The notes beneath the pieces were generated by a model. The model was given only the letters and a program-made list of their open reading frames with translations. It was not told the origin of the DNA and did not search any database. Positions 14,301 to 25,388 of a stretch of 64,000 nucleotides of DNA are shown one piece after another. Positions within the stretch are counted from its first letter, which is position 1, and every line of letters begins with the position of its first letter. Position numbers and translations under genes: made by a program. The DNA is from Heliocidaris tuberculata. Its lineage: Eukaryota; Echinodermata; Echinoidea; Camarodonta; Echinometridae. The DNA lies in contig CM046851.1 in the NCBI GenBank assembly GCA_025618425.1, forward strand, positions 8,813,610 through 8,877,609, read 5' to 3'.

Positions 14301-17300
14301 GGTACCTGGCAGGATTTATTTGTTGAAATACCCCTTCCACTCACAACAGCTGCCAGAGCTAAGGGTAGGTTAATAATATAATAATAATACCTGCATTTAT
14401 ATGGCGCCTTTCCAGTTAGTATAACTGATCAAAGCGCTTTACAGTGTATTATTACCCCGGTCATTGGATCCAGTTACGATTCTGCACTTATAGTGCACAT
14501 TCTCCACTCCACTAGGGAGCATTCCAGTCTGGCGGCCATTTCACAGGCGCACATATACTATTCCAGTCACAATGACATCAACATCCTACCGGGTACCCAC
14601 TTAACACCTGGGTAGAGAGTGGCAAATGTAGATTAATGCCTTGCCAAAGGACATTAGTGCCGCGGCGGGACTTGAACCGCGAACCATGTGATCCACAGTC
14701 CGGTGACGTATCCACTAGACCACGACACCAAACACCTTTGGAAGCGGATGCTACATCATAATGTAATAATACTTTTGTAAAAATTTAGTTGATTTATACA
14801 TCTTCATCATTTTGATTATGATCAGTGTTAAGCCCTTTTTTATTTGTTATTGATATTTTGTATGTTCATAAGCTTCTTTAATATTTGTTGTATTTTACTG
14901 TAAATATGACAATTTCAATCTTTGGACTTTTGTCATGTACTTTTTCTAATAAAACCAAAATTTAATTGAATTGAAGTGAATGATATAATGGATAATCATT
15001 ATGAAATGGTGCAGTCAAAGGCATGAGGCAAATGAATAAATAATCTCATAAGATTTACGGGTACACAGTATCTCAATATTGATTTATATGAGGCTTTCAA
15101 ATTATGTTTTCCTAAGATTATTTTTAAAACAGAATGAAATACCTCAAAAACATACTTTCCTACTGACCTACATCCACATTTTTCAAAATGTATGTAATAT
15201 TTATGTGCCCTCATCATATATTTTTGCAGGTATATTAGCTTTCCACATGAAAATCATTGCTCTTGTTGTTATCAATATGTGTAAAAAAAAAAAAAAACTA
15301 CAAAAACTATACCTTGTCTTGCAGACTCAACAGAGGTCAGAGATTTGTAAGACCTTGCCTCTGACCTCCCATCTCCATATTGGCTTTCGTCCTCCGTCAT
15401 GGTGTCTGTCTCACTCTCGTAGTCCGATACAGACCTTGTCAGTTCTTTCCCATAATGTGGTCGAAGGCCAAGTTGATCCCGAAGACGACCAAGCCTTTCC
15501 CGCCTCTCTCTCAACCTCTCGTAAACCAGATTTGTTCTGCTGGACCTGCTTCGCGGTGGGGGTGACCGTTGCTTTGATCGGCTGCTCGGCCTGTCCGGCA
15601 TTGACTCGTATCCCCGTGACGACATGGAATGTGTTTTGGAATGTTTTGACTCGGAGCGGCGTGAATGACTGCTCTTTTCGCTCAATGCTTGGTAACCGTT
15701 TGATTTTTCTGTTCGATTGGCTGGCGAGAATATGTCAGACATGTGATATGAACGTCCTTCACTGCGATTGCCGTGAGAGCTTGCATTAGGTTTGTGTGAA
15801 GCATCCCTACGGCCCGATCGCTCATCCAACAATTCGCGTGAGCTGCGTGTCGAGCGGCTACGTGGTAACGAGTCCTTGTAAGAGCGCACGTCTTCGTAAC
15901 TACATGTATCCTGAGAGTCCATTGTGCTGCTGCTGAGGTTGGAGTACCCTCCGCGTCTGTGTTTTGATTTTGATCCTTTCCTGGAGTCGGGTTCGTCATG
16001 ATCTCGCATGGTGCGCTTGTGCTTGTGGTCGGTGGAGTCACTGGAGTTGAGTTGCTGGTGATTTCGCTTGCCAGGACTGACTCGACCTGTTAATAGCAAA
16101 AGGGTTTGTACATCACTCTAGAGCAAGAAATCTATAACATTTTAGAAATTTCTCTTCATTAATTAAACAGTGATATAAATTAAATGTTTTACCCGTTACA
16201 CTGACTTTGAACATTTTCTTGAAAACAAAGCACTGTTGATCTCAATCAGTAGCTATTTCTTTGACTTTGTCAGGAGTGTCAGGGCACGTAAAAGTGTCTG
16301 ACTTTTCATCAACAACAAATGTTATTCTGAAAGTTTGACTCAATATCTAAATCAGGCAGTGTCAATTATAGTTTTTATTTGTCAGGTAACATGGTCATAA
16401 AGAAATGCCCTTTTTACTATACAAAGGAAATTGTCTTGCATTTCGCTCTATAAATTTCATTACCTGATCGCCTGTGTTCCGGTGACCTGCTACCAGACAT
16501 GGGTGACCCTGTTACCGTGGAAACACTGTTGTTTGTATTGCTATTGAAGCTGTCTGCCATTTGATCCAGCTGTTACAGAGAAATGCATACAACGTCCACA
16601 CATCAATATTTAACAGATGACAGAAAAAGTAAACAAATGATCTAATAAGAGAGCCAAATGCAAATGTATAATGTAAGTTGAAATGGGAGAATACATGCAT
16701 ATATTTTGCATGGAAGGCTGAGTCACAAAAATACCTTTAATCTACAAAAGAGAAATGAAGACCTATGAGGATTACAAAAGGTTACTGCATATGTGGTTGC
16801 TAATATCCCATATATATTTATATAAATATATATATATACATGTATATATACTGTAGAAATATTATTGTGCAGGATTGTGTGTGGGCTTGAAAGAAATTCT
16901 GCAAAATATCTTTCTGCTGATATCCCAGGAGCAAACACTGATATTACAATATACAATTATTAAATATAAGTAATATCAATATCTGCAAAAATATAAAAGA
17001 CAAATGAAAGAATTATCATAATTTCATATATTTTTTATTGTTGTAAACTTGTTCGAATCAACAAAAACAACAGAGCTCCTCAAGATAAGCACTCTTCATC
17101 CATCTTGTTTTGAAGACTGCTTAAATCTTCCCCAGACCAGAGACAGCATTTACTGGAATGAACTCTACAGTCTATATTTAAATTAGTTCATCAGTGAAAA
17201 CATACAACTTATTTTCATCTGGATGAAATTTCAACAGATCATTGATTGAGATACCCTTCAATGTTGTAAAGTGTAATGATTTTCTTCTCTCAACTTACAG

Positions 17301-19084
17301 CAAATATGCTCCCCAGTACAATCTTACTCAGCTGGATGATATGTCGGGCATATGGCATCCCATAACCAAGGCTCTGGGCATGGATAGTGCAAGCCTGAAT
17401 GGGGAAAAGAGAAAAAAGGAGAATATGTGTATTTCGATAAATTACATATTTAAGCACCAGGCTATTTTTTAACAGTCTCTCTCATATATTTTGTAAATAC
17501 CTATACTTCCTCAATGTGTGCTAACTTTCTTAAGTTTGAATGTTCATAAGACAAATTTCATGATGTGGGAAAAACATCCACCCAGCTGAAAGAGTACCAA
17601 AATAACCTGGCCTTTTCAGGTTAAGGACATATTAAAAAGTTCCATGTCACAATACTGTATAAAGTGATCAAATTTTTTTTCTCTTTCTATGTCTTCTGAA
17701 AGCATTTTATTCAAGTACTTGAGGAAATCTCCATTATCACCTTTAAATGTCATTTTTAAAGGAATATATCAACTATGATTGGGTTTTTTTAATGTCCCAA
17801 ATACTTAGGATAAATATTTCCTCATAATCCCCCAAAGATACCTCCAATATCTGTACTAGTGCTAGACGTGTCATTGGGTTGTTGTCTGACATGCCCATCA
17901 ACAAGGTCTGCAGGGTTGAACTGATGACTGCACTGCTGTATGGGATACGCATGTAGTCGGAAGCCCAGAACAGAGATTTGCCTAGAGCATAGATGTACAT
18001 CTACAGGGAGACAAAAAGACATCAGCATGTATAAGAAAACAGTACTACCTGTACATCGTCATTAAAATAAAATAACCATTTCAGATAAAAATATGACACT
18101 TGTCCTCTTTGACTACTAAATTCTCACCTTCCCACAAGTTTGGTACAGGAACAATCCGATTCCTGTAGGCAAGCCACAATATTAATTAATAAATAATTAC
18201 AGTGAAACCTTATAAAGACCGCTCAAGGTAGACAAGAAGGCGGTCTTTATGAGCAGGTGGTCCTTATGTATAGGTTCCTTTAATACATGTTTCAATGGAA
18301 AACACTGTTCAAGGGAAACAAAAATTATTGTCTTATAGACAGGTGGTCGCTAAAGCAGGTTTCACTGTACTATGATCTCATATACACATACAATGTATGG
18401 TAGCCGTTCACTGGTAGACATTTGTAGCATGAAACCGACATGTACTTAAGGGCTGCATGGTTTGTATCAATTGTCATTATGACAGGTGATATCAATTATA
18501 CATAGCTAATGACATCTCATCTAATTATTGGAATAAATGCATACGAGAACCAGAAGTGATTAGGAATAGTCCAATTTCATATCTGTACAAGGATATCAAC
18601 ACTTTTTGTCACAACAGGGCCCTAAAAAACATGAGATCCCTTGGTAGTTTTTGTTATATGAACTAAATACGTCTCATGTGGCCTTTTGGGTTCAATTAGT
18701 GCACTTACATGTATTTATACATACATGTAGGCAGGTAAAATGTAAACAATTGCTTACTTTCTCAACGGCAGCATTTGAGAATGACCCTTGACCTCCGATT
18801 CCTTCGGGAGGCAGGTAATTGGCAATGTTTGGCAGCGTCACATCGATGCTCTCAGCAAACTGGACTGTACCACTGGGACTGAAGAGAACTGTATATGGAC
18901 TGACTACAAAGCTAGGCCCATCGGCAGCTATGGCATGACCTGTACAGTAATTTGAAAATAAAATAAACAGGTTATTAAACTGAAAAATTTACAAACTCTA
19001 TACACTGTATAATGTATACCCTACATGTATTTGTAATTGGCTCATATGGATACAGTGAAAACAGCAAATACAGGAAGCACAGAT

Positions 19085-19129
<45 letters not shown>

Positions 19130-19748
19130 CCAGAGGGAGATATAGAGCAATTAATGAAAACAGGGGTGGGGGTGGGAGAGTTAAAGAGGAAGACGACTGA
19201 GTGAATAGTATTCCCATGTAATGTACATATGTATTTTATATCTTATCAATAACTTAACCAACATGCACATTTAGTAAATAAAAATATATTTACAAGGAAT
19301 CATAAGTCACTTAAAGTGTGTGTCATGAAAAGAAAAAGAAAGGTCTCGATGATGAACTTGTACATCATGTACATATTTGCAAGGAATTGGTAAGGAGGTA
19401 TGGAGAGATAATGAAGAGGAGATCAAGAGAGAAAAAGGAATAAAGAGAATGTGTCATATTCTGGGAAGGGCTTTAACCCAATGTGCAGGGATGTCAGTTA
19501 ATGCACTTCTTCTCACAAGTTATTCACAAACTGTCATTCTCGATTAAGAACACAAGCTACATGTCATGCATTCACAGGCACACTGAACAGAAAAAATATG
19601 AAAACAACAATTCACCTTGGATAAATATGTCTTGTATGGCCTTACAGCTCTGACATAGGATGCTCCATAGCTCCTCCTCCTCCAGGGGGCCTCCCCTTAC
19701 CTGGAGCACCTCACTCAGGGAGACCTGAATACTGCTAGAAATGGGCAT
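2073..19748 (-). CDS. PTPN13: PTPN13-like KIND-FERM-PDZ tyrosine phosphatase, 5' 24 exons (partial)
   Basis: Exons in coding order: 19748-19616, 18939-18758, 18000-17842, 17394-17299, 16569-16464, 16086-15313, 14141-13900, 13545-13471, 12576-12402, 12065-11903, 11474-11186, 10693-10508, 10058-9985, 9420-9329, 8866-8616, 8201-7879, 7554-7475, 6935-6768, 6209-5982, 5489-5071, 4816-4361, 3506-3413, 3010-2702, 2312-2073. All have AG/GT borders and compatible phases, giving about 1,771 codons. Domain order is KIND (~5-190), Ser/Arg-rich linker, FERM (~590-910), linker, PDZ1 (~1173-1262), acidic linker, PDZ2 (~1541-1626), acidic tail. This order is characteristic of PTPN13 (PTP-BL/PTP1E), a large submembranous scaffold phosphatase. 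FRMPD2 shares the order but lacks the phosphatase domain and cannot be formally excluded. The start ATG sits 7 nt after a 3' splice site in good context (ATCCACCATG), so a 5'UTR exon must lie upstream, but I could not find it. PDZ3-5 and the catalytic domain would lie beyond the left edge. Confidence 0.9.
2702..3506 (-). CDS. PTPN13: PTPN13-like PDZ2 core and poly-Gln linker (exons 22-23)
   Basis: Exon 22 (3506-3413) continues PDZ2 with GGVNTSVKHGGIYIKTMVPG. Exon 23 (3010-2702) follows with GDRLLEVN, a QAVEILRRAKD helix and STLVIERG. The GGVNTSV motif is a hallmark of PTPN13 PDZ2. Exon 23 then runs into a Pro/Gln/Gly linker with seven consecutive Gln codons (CAG repeats at about 2811-2830) and a pentaglycine. 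The CAG tract is a likely polymorphic microsatellite inside coding sequence. Confidence 0.92.
3703..4110 (+). mobile_element. TTAA-flanked MITE (piggyBac-like ends), copy A
   Basis: The element starts CCCTTTCAAGACA and ends TGTCCTGAAAGGG, so the ends are imperfect inverted repeats. Both sides are TTAA (3699-3702 and 4111-4114), the target duplication typical of piggyBac-type transposons, whose ends begin CCC. It lies in an intron of the PTPN13-like gene. A related copy lies inverted at 57241-57559. It has no transposase and would be mobilised in trans. Confidence 0.75.
4361..5489 (-). CDS. PTPN13: PTPN13-like exons 20-21: acidic linker and start of PDZ2
   Basis: Exon 20 (5489-5071) and exon 21 (4816-4361) encode about 290 residues of charged linker with two acidic runs (DDDDVEEEEDD and DEWDDLDHDDD) and a basic patch (KPKIVKRKGVK). 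Exon 21 ends with the first strand of PDZ2, GDKYTVQLKKVNGSLGISVT, interrupted in the binding loop exactly as in PDZ1. Exon lengths of 419 and 456 bp fit the phases of the neighbours. Confidence 0.88.
5982..6935 (-). CDS. PTPN13: PTPN13-like PDZ1 domain (exons 18-19)
   Basis: PDZ1 is split between the end of exon 18 and exon 19 (6209-5982). The peptide-binding loop reads GLGL, followed by TIVGGEN. The typical PDZ core then follows: LGIFVRSIEPHGPAHRDGRL, VGDRIISINGQSLEGV and AVDIIKNAPEVVQLIVSQP. Similarity to PTPN13 PDZ1 is strong, including the DLGIFISS-like strand. PDZ domains bind C-terminal peptides of partner proteins. Confidence 0.92.
6768..8866 (-). CDS. PTPN13: PTPN13-like exons 15-18: linker between FERM and PDZ1
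   Basis: Exons 8866-8616, 8201-7879, 7554-7475 and 6935-6768 encode about 270 residues of low-complexity, Ser/Gln/Arg-rich sequence with three Tyr-centred GYEEV-type repeats (SGYEEV, NGYEEV, SGYAEI). These resemble tyrosine phosphorylation sites and are worth noting in a phosphatase, although that function is inference. The final residues of exon 18, RDIIIVTLKK followed by GLG, begin PDZ1, so an intron interrupts the carboxylate-binding loop. Confidence 0.85.
9329..14141 (-). CDS. PTPN13: PTPN13-like exons 7-14: pre-FERM linker and FERM domain
   Basis: Exon 7 is a Ser/Gln-rich linker. Exon 8 carries the KFFGPEFV motif found just before FERM in PTPN13. Exons 9-14 then encode the FERM lobes: F1 (VTAVMLNGRRLDLLCDL), the EYLFIDPDTKLYKV and FTVFFRVKYYVENVSLL segments, the F2 core HQYYLQMRRDILEER, and the F3 segments LPEYGIHFHRVTHNKKE, WLGVCTRGIIVYE and YLVQLCKSQHRFHM. 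FERM domains bind membrane phosphoinositides and cytoplasmic tails and would place the protein at the cell cortex. The length (~320 residues) is normal, and I see no frameshift or missing lobe. Confidence 0.92.
14366..14735 (-). mobile_element. tRNA-derived SINE
   Basis: On the minus strand the head carries a Pol III A box (TGGTCTAGTGGATA, 14722-14709) and a B box (GGTTCAAGTCC, 14678-14668). A ~300-bp body follows, then a short ATT-repeat tail near 14372-14395. The distance between boxes is tRNA-like, but flanking acceptor-stem pairing is not evident, so this is a retroposon and not a tRNA gene. It lies in the intron between exons 6 and 7 of the PTPN13-like gene, in sense orientation. Confidence 0.75.
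14760..14985 (+). mobile_element. Probable LINE 3' end remnant
   Basis: AT-rich sequence ends with a polyadenylation-like AATAAAAC followed by an (ATTGA)-type simple tail at about 14955-14985. That is the usual 3' end form of L2/CR1-type elements. No coding sequence remains. It directly abuts the head of the SINE. Confidence 0.4.
15313..16569 (-). CDS. PTPN13: PTPN13-like exons 5-6: Ser/Arg-rich linker
   Basis: Exon 5 (106 bp) and the large exon 6 (774 bp) encode about 293 residues dominated by Ser, Arg, Lys, His and Asp. They include a basic amphipathic stretch YERLRERRERLGRLRDQLGL near residue 430. PTPN13 has a comparable RIRERQKKLQVLRE helix between KIND and FERM, so this short conserved helix is probably a real landmark inside an otherwise disordered linker. 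Dense SR/RS pairs suggest phosphorylation, which is inference. A plus-strand open frame of 236 codons across this exon is a shadow. Confidence 0.85.
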
Positions 19749-19755
19749 GGTGGAT
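17299..19755 (-). CDS. PTPN13: PTPN13-like exons 1-4: start codon and KIND domain
   Basis: Exon 1 carries 7 nt of 5'UTR (to 19755), the ATG at 19748, and the opening KIND motif SLSEVLQVRGGPLEEEELW, the usual start of this non-catalytic kinase-like fold. Exon 2 holds the VSPYTVLFSPSGTVQF strand pair. Exon 3 contains the YALGKSLFWASDY segment and exon 4 ends the fold. In PTPN13 relatives KIND lies immediately N-terminal to a long linker and the FERM domain, as here. KIND domains act as protein-binding modules. Introns are 0.4-0.9 kb. The intron at 18001-18757 contains a TA-flanked MITE. Confidence 0.9.
18200..18367. mobile_element. TA-flanked MITE (Tc1/mariner-pogo type ends)
   Basis: The 168-bp element begins CAGTGAAACCT and ends AGGTTTCACTG, flanked on both sides by TA (18198-18199 and 18368-18369). 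TA duplication and CAGT ends are typical of mariner/pogo-derived MITEs. The interior holds several variants of a GACAGGTGGTC-type motif. It lies in the PTPN13-like intron between exons 2 and 3. Confidence 0.7.
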
Positions 19756-20759
19756 CTATTTGGGAGAAAGGTGTAAGGACAAAAATAAACTTTAACACTA
19801 TAATCAAATGCTTTTCCTTACTTACGTAAATGTACAAGTATACATGTAGCTCCATATGTTATCAAACCAAAAGCAGAATACAAAATGTCTCTACCAAATT
19901 TCTTGACCAGACCTACATGTACTACATGGAGCTGGACACTGCTACATGTAGCAAAAGGGGATATATACACTGTAGATCACAGTAAAACCAAATGCAGTTG
20001 TTTTTAAAACCTTTTTTAAAGAAGCCTTAACCCCATCTTTATCAAACAGAACAGAATGAAATTTGGCAAGACAGAACAGAATGAAATTTGGCAAGACAGA
20101 ACAGAATGAAATTTGGCAAGACCAAGTTTCCTTTAACTCTACAATCACTCAGGGAGACTTGTATACCACACGTACAGTACATGTACTTGCAACAGGCACA
20201 ATGCCTGTGTGTAACAAGATTAAAACCAACAGATCTTTCTTAGTCTCGTAAAGTTTTCATCCTTATAACATTCTACAATATTTGTGACTTTGTGTACCCT
20301 TTCATAGCTTACGAAATAGGTAATGCCAAGTCGTTTTGAATTACAAACAATCACTACATTCCACACAAGTATTTTAAGGAAATGATATTTAGCAGTCTTT
20401 TAAGTGTAAACATTGTAATAATATAATGTAAACAATATATCTAAACATACTTCTACACTTCTTGTAAACTTCCTTAATGGATGTTGTAAGAAATGAACCA
20501 TGGACAATATTCACATTGCGATTGTGTCTTACTTATGTACATGTACTACTGTACAACCTAATAATACTTTCTTTGCACTGCTCTTACAAAATAAGAGCAA
20601 ACCAAACACTGAAATAATGACTATGAAGTGAGGTGCTGAAGAGCTCAGCACAAAACATGTGGGTTGTTTTCTTGTTTTGTTTTGTTATTGTTGGGTCTTT
20701 TGTTATTGTTGGGTTTTTGTGTTTGTTTTTTGTTTGTTTGTTTGTTTTGTTTTGTTTTG

Positions 20760-20790
<31 letters not shown>

Positions 20791-20903
20791 TGGGGGGGAG
20801 GGTTTCATATCATTCACTAGCCAAAATTTCTGTTTCTAAACACTAAATTATTGGTTACAGTTTTTTCCAGCTGATACTCCTTTACATTCCCTCTCCTCCA
20901 CTT

Positions 20904-20942
<39 letters not shown>

Positions 20943-22860
20943 AATTCTAAATCTTTATATTTTCTAAATCTATATACACTGCATGCCTTGCACTTGATAA
21001 ATTGCTAGACAATCTGCTACATGATTGCTAACACAATGTCAATAGAGATTGAGAGAAATCAATTCAGAATGTCAACAAAGAATCTGAGAGAGCAAGCAGC
21101 TGCTTTAATCTAGAGAATACATTCATTATTACTCAGCTTTATGGTACACGTCGTCGCTAGAAGCCTTGAGTCACACAGAGGGAAGAAATCTGTTTTTGAA
21201 AGGGACTTATCATACTTTCATGATAAGGCAAAATAAAATGAATTCCTACACTGTAGTTTTTCATCCTCTTCTTCCTTTTGTGGGCCTGCCTCAATACTTT
21301 TGTTATCTGTTATTTTTGTTCTAATAAGAATCTGAGAACATTAAAACAATGAGGTAACAAAAATCATTTACATGTTAGATGTAATGCAATTATTTTCACC
21401 TTATTTTGAACCTCTGATTCTGGAGTGCATGTTCAAATAAAATTGAATCTGTTTGGAATTTGACCCAATAAAATTTGTATGTACAGGGAAAATATAAAAC
21501 ATCAAATAAAATGGAACCCACTCCTCATTAAAAAAAAAAAAAAAAAAAAAAAAAAACAGACAAGAAACTAGGAATCAATTTTACTTGACCTTATTAAAAA
21601 GGCTAAAAGTCTTATACATGTATTCCAACTACAAAGTGAACCTTATCTTCAGCCATTTTCTCACGAAGCAGTTCTAATGTATTTGTTACCAACATGACTT
21701 ATACAATACAACAAGGACAGATACTGGGAATAGTATTTTAGGGTAGATTCAGTAGACTGGGGTCAATTGCCTTCGACCATGTTTTTGTTTTCCATTCATA
21801 GTTTCATGTGGTTGAGGTTTTACATGTAGCCTATTGGGCAAAAACACTATATCAGATGGTTTACTTTCAAAAGCAGAACTTGAAAAGCCATTCTAAAAAA
21901 AAATCATACAGCTGTACATGTACAATTTCTTTTAGCTGTGCCCTCTTGCAATTAATGTCATTCAGCTTGAAATATAGGGCACATACAGATTGATGCACAA
22001 TCAGGTTTCACTAAAGAAGTTTTCCTCCCAGAGACCTTCAAACTTGTGATACACGATTGTGTTCATCTTAACTTGAAGAAATTGAATGGAAATAAGCACT
22101 TATTCATGTACAAGGTCATTTGAAATAACCTTGTACCCCTGCATACATTTACATGTACATGTAACTGTACCTATCTGAAGGAATACAATAGTTGTTGTTT
22201 GTGTGCATTGGCTTGGATTAGTCCAGGGTAGATCATACATGTACTATGAAAGTCTTGAGGAAGGGGAATATAGTTATGAAAATACATGTAGACATGTCCA
22301 GCGATTTTTAGTCATGGCCAGGGGATGCGACTTAGCCTTTACCAGTAGTTGCTGTAAATTGTACAATCTTCAAAATTTTAAAGGGGGGGGGGGGGACGTG
22401 TAGCTAGCCCCCCACCCCCATCACCACCGATGCTCAAAATCTTCCTCAGTTTCATCTTGAAACCCCAAATTTGTGGCAGAGCACACATGTACATGCGTAG
22501 GTGAGGAGTCCACGAATCAGGAAATTTAGTAAATAAAAAGCAGACCTAGATTGGCATTATCATGATTCATGAAATAAGAAACCATCATTCTCTCTGCACG
22601 ATAGCGCTTCATTCTGTCACAAGCATTGGTGTCCTCATTCCCTGTGTTGCCATGTTGCCTACTTTATATCTTAATGTTAATTCTTGAATCGGTCGTTAAT
22701 GCATGACATGAGCTACTCTTGTACATAGTCCCCATTACTTTTCTACTTTCATTTTTCCATCTCTCTCCTCTGGTGTTAATATGTAGGAATTAGCTTTTAA
22801 AATGTGTGTATTTTTATATCTTTTTTTCCTTTTTTAGTTTTGTGATTTTCCCTACAGCTT
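19756..22860. other. Non-coding stretch with simple repeats upstream of PTPN13-like start
   Basis: No exon is supported. It contains three tandem copies of a 25-bp unit (20044-20121, core GAATGAAATTTGGCAAG), a TTTTG-repeat (about 20738-20790), a CT repeat (about 20908-20940), a poly-A run (about 21530-21556) and a poly-G run at 22382. A GA repeat lies just downstream at about 19088-19125. The 5'UTR exon of the PTPN13-like gene may be here or further right. Confidence 0.6.
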
Positions 22861-22930
22861 AGTTGTTTTTTTTGTTTTGTTTTTGTTTTGTATTTTATAT
22901 TTTCGTATACTATATAAAGGGCAATTCCAG

Positions 22931-23720
22931 CGTGACAGACGGGACATCCAACCCTCACTTTTTGATGTTTTTACTTGATATTTCATATTTCATTTCAAAG
23001 TGATGCTTATTTTGATGTAGAGATGTTATGTATAGGGTTTGGTCAACAAAATGGGGTGAAATTTTTTTTTCAAGCCCCGCCCACAAATTGTGGGCAGGGC
23101 TTTAAGTTCAGCGTGACAGACGGGACATGAATTTACCTGGCCATTTCTGTTATGATACTTTTCGACTAAGCTCTCCTCACTGGAAAATCTTGAAACAAAA
23201 CATGTGTATTCATGTTATTACTTGTTGGTACATTTTTGAAACCTGCTAGTATACATTTGAAATTTCATCTTGCTTTTGAGGGAAAATGCCAAAAAGAGAG
23301 CGTGACAGACGGGACAATAAAAACGTGACAGACGGGACACATTGAGATTGTACACAAAATACAATTTTTAAAGACAACCAAATTTCCAGCATTAAATAAC
23401 TTATTCTCATGTTCTAAAGGGTTAAAGGGTCATCTTTGATATCCTGAAACATAATAGTTAAAGGATTTTAATTTTCATCCATCGGAAAATTTTCATGTAG
23501 TCCCATCCATATATATTTTTGCTGTAGAATGCAAAACGTGACAGACGGGACATTACTTTATGATTGATAATTATCTTCATAATATCAAATTCCGTCAAGT
23601 TAGCAGTAGAAATGAATTTCCCCCCTACCAAAGAGCAAGATTACAAAGTTTTATTCCAAAACAATGATCCAATTTATTGTAAATGCAAAAAGTACCTTAA
23701 AAAACGTGACAGACGGGACA
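22931..23720 (+). repeat. Six dispersed copies of the 16-mer CGTGACAGACGGGACA
   Basis: Perfect copies of the 16-mer start at 22931, 23112, 23301, 23324, 23537 and 23705. Spacing is irregular (181, 189, 23, 213 and 168 bp) and all copies point the same way, while the sequence between them is unique. A hairpin, GCCCCGCCCACAA with a near-perfect inverted partner, lies at 23072-23103. I do not recognise the function. It may be the untranslated region of a retrotransposon whose 3' end lies at 24277. Confidence 0.85.
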
Positions 23721-24059
23721 AAAATCCATTTGACCTTTGACCTCCTTCAAATCATAAGAATATTAATATTTTAAAACTTTTTGTATATTGACATAAAATT
23801 CCCCTTAGTCCTGACAAGATTTGATTAACTTTGTTATGATAACAGACAAAATCTCTAAAAATGACTCAATCTGTAATTAATCATATTTTACCATAAAACT
23901 GTAATTTCATTTATGGGTTAAAAAATGGCTATTTTGGGTCAAAACATTTTTAAAAATTTAAAAATTGAATGTTGTTCCATACAGTTTGAATCATGCATAT
24001 TCAACTGGCATAGAAAGAAAATGTTCAAATTACACTTTGTTATTTCATGGAATATACCC

Positions 24060-24277
24060 TATATAAACTTAATGTTATGTTGTTCATTTATGATTTGTAC
24101 AGGTGGCCTACAGTATCTTACAAGCCATGCTTTTAGTAGGTCACCTCATTTCCACTCAGTCGTAATTGTTTTATGCCGATAAGTATGTATGTATCATGCA
24201 GTTTTGTTTACGTTTGTTTATTCTGATTCTGATGTAAACGATGTGGAAGTGGAAATAAATTCATTCATTCATTCATC
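24060..24277 (+). mobile_element. Probable LINE 3' end with (ATTC)n tail
   Basis: The sequence ends GGAAATAAATTCATTCATTCATTCAT at about 24250-24277, a run of ATTC repeats after an A-rich end typical of non-LTR elements. Upstream lies a short open frame (23925-24182) without recognisable domains. The 16-mer array at 22931-23720 could belong to the same insertion, but the 5' limit is unknown. Confidence 0.4.
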
Positions 24278-24367
24278 CCCGTCCATAGTTTTTGTACTTA
24301 ACCTGCGTAACTGTAATAATTAAAACACATGAATCAACCCACAATACAGCCAGTAACGGAAGCTTAA

Positions 24368-25388
24368 AGGGTGACTAAATTAGAGAGAAAAAAGGTGCCG
24401 TTTCCATGTATTTTTGCTTTCAAATCACGAATCTGGCAATTGACTGTCAAAATTATGTCTCGTTTTGGCGAAAAAGGGGGAAAATTAGAGGTTTTGGGAC
24501 CGTTCCTTAAAACTCGTGAGCTGATTGGCTAATTGACGTCACACCCCCAAGTGACGTATGAAGAGTAAGAGGCACAAGATCTGCAGGCTGCGGCAATGTA
24601 ACATTGTACACACAATGCGGTATTTGACCCCTCTGTTCAACGGACAATTTATGAAAAAGGGAAATTAATCAATATAGCCTTAGAAGTGAATAATCATTAT
24701 TAATATATTTTCTACAAGATCAGTGAACACTTTTGCCCCAATATACAGCTCTTGTTTTGTTTTTTTTTTACTTTTCTTTGAACAATGTTCTCATCCATCT
24801 GAGCTTGCCAAACGATAGTTTTGCATTGGTCTTAAACGCGTACACAGCCGTTTTATGCGTCTGCGCAATGTACTACACATCTGCCCGCGTGAGCATACCT
24901 TGCGACCCACAATTTCCGTAGATTTTCATCTTTAGGAAAATGATGTACGTAGGCTTACATCATCTTTAGGGGTCTTGCTACAGCCCGCAACTATACACCG
25001 ATTTGGCATTATTGATGAAATTGTGTCCCAAAATCAAATTTATTGTGAGGAATTAAACACACGAAAATATGCGATGCAAATGGTCGATGTGGTGAATGTC
25101 ATGCTCGGCACCGGGCTGGGCCTGCCGGGGCCTGCGGGCGCACACGGTACATAGTATATAGGTTGGTGGAATATTTTCCCTTACTTCTCGTACGTCACAG
25201 ATCACGTGATCATGATGTTGCTTCGATGGGTTTTTTTAGGGGCGGGGCTTATGACTGTGTAAATCAGCAAAAATGTACTTTTCAAATGATTATGAAATAC
25301 GACTGAATGCATAAAAAAGTGTGTGATAGATATTTTTTGGCTCCTTCCTATGAAAAATGGGCCATTAATTTTCTATTTTAGTCACCCT
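24368..25388. mobile_element. 1-kb TTAA-flanked non-autonomous DNA element
   Basis: The ends are AGGGTGACTAAATTAGA and its near inverse (TCTATTTTAGTCACCCT), and TTAA abuts both sides (24364-24367 and 25389-25392). The interior is more GC-rich than its surroundings and contains no transposase. TTAA duplication fits piggyBac or Kolobok superfamilies. The end sequence does not begin CCC, so the superfamily is left open. Confidence 0.7.

Noticed and set aside
14655..14735. Functional tRNA gene
   Set aside because: A and B boxes are present but the acceptor stem does not close and a SINE body with a simple-repeat tail follows.
15079..15789. 236-codon plus-strand open frame
   Set aside because: Antisense shadow of the Ser/Arg-rich exon 6 of the PTPN13-like gene plus intron. 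No domain.
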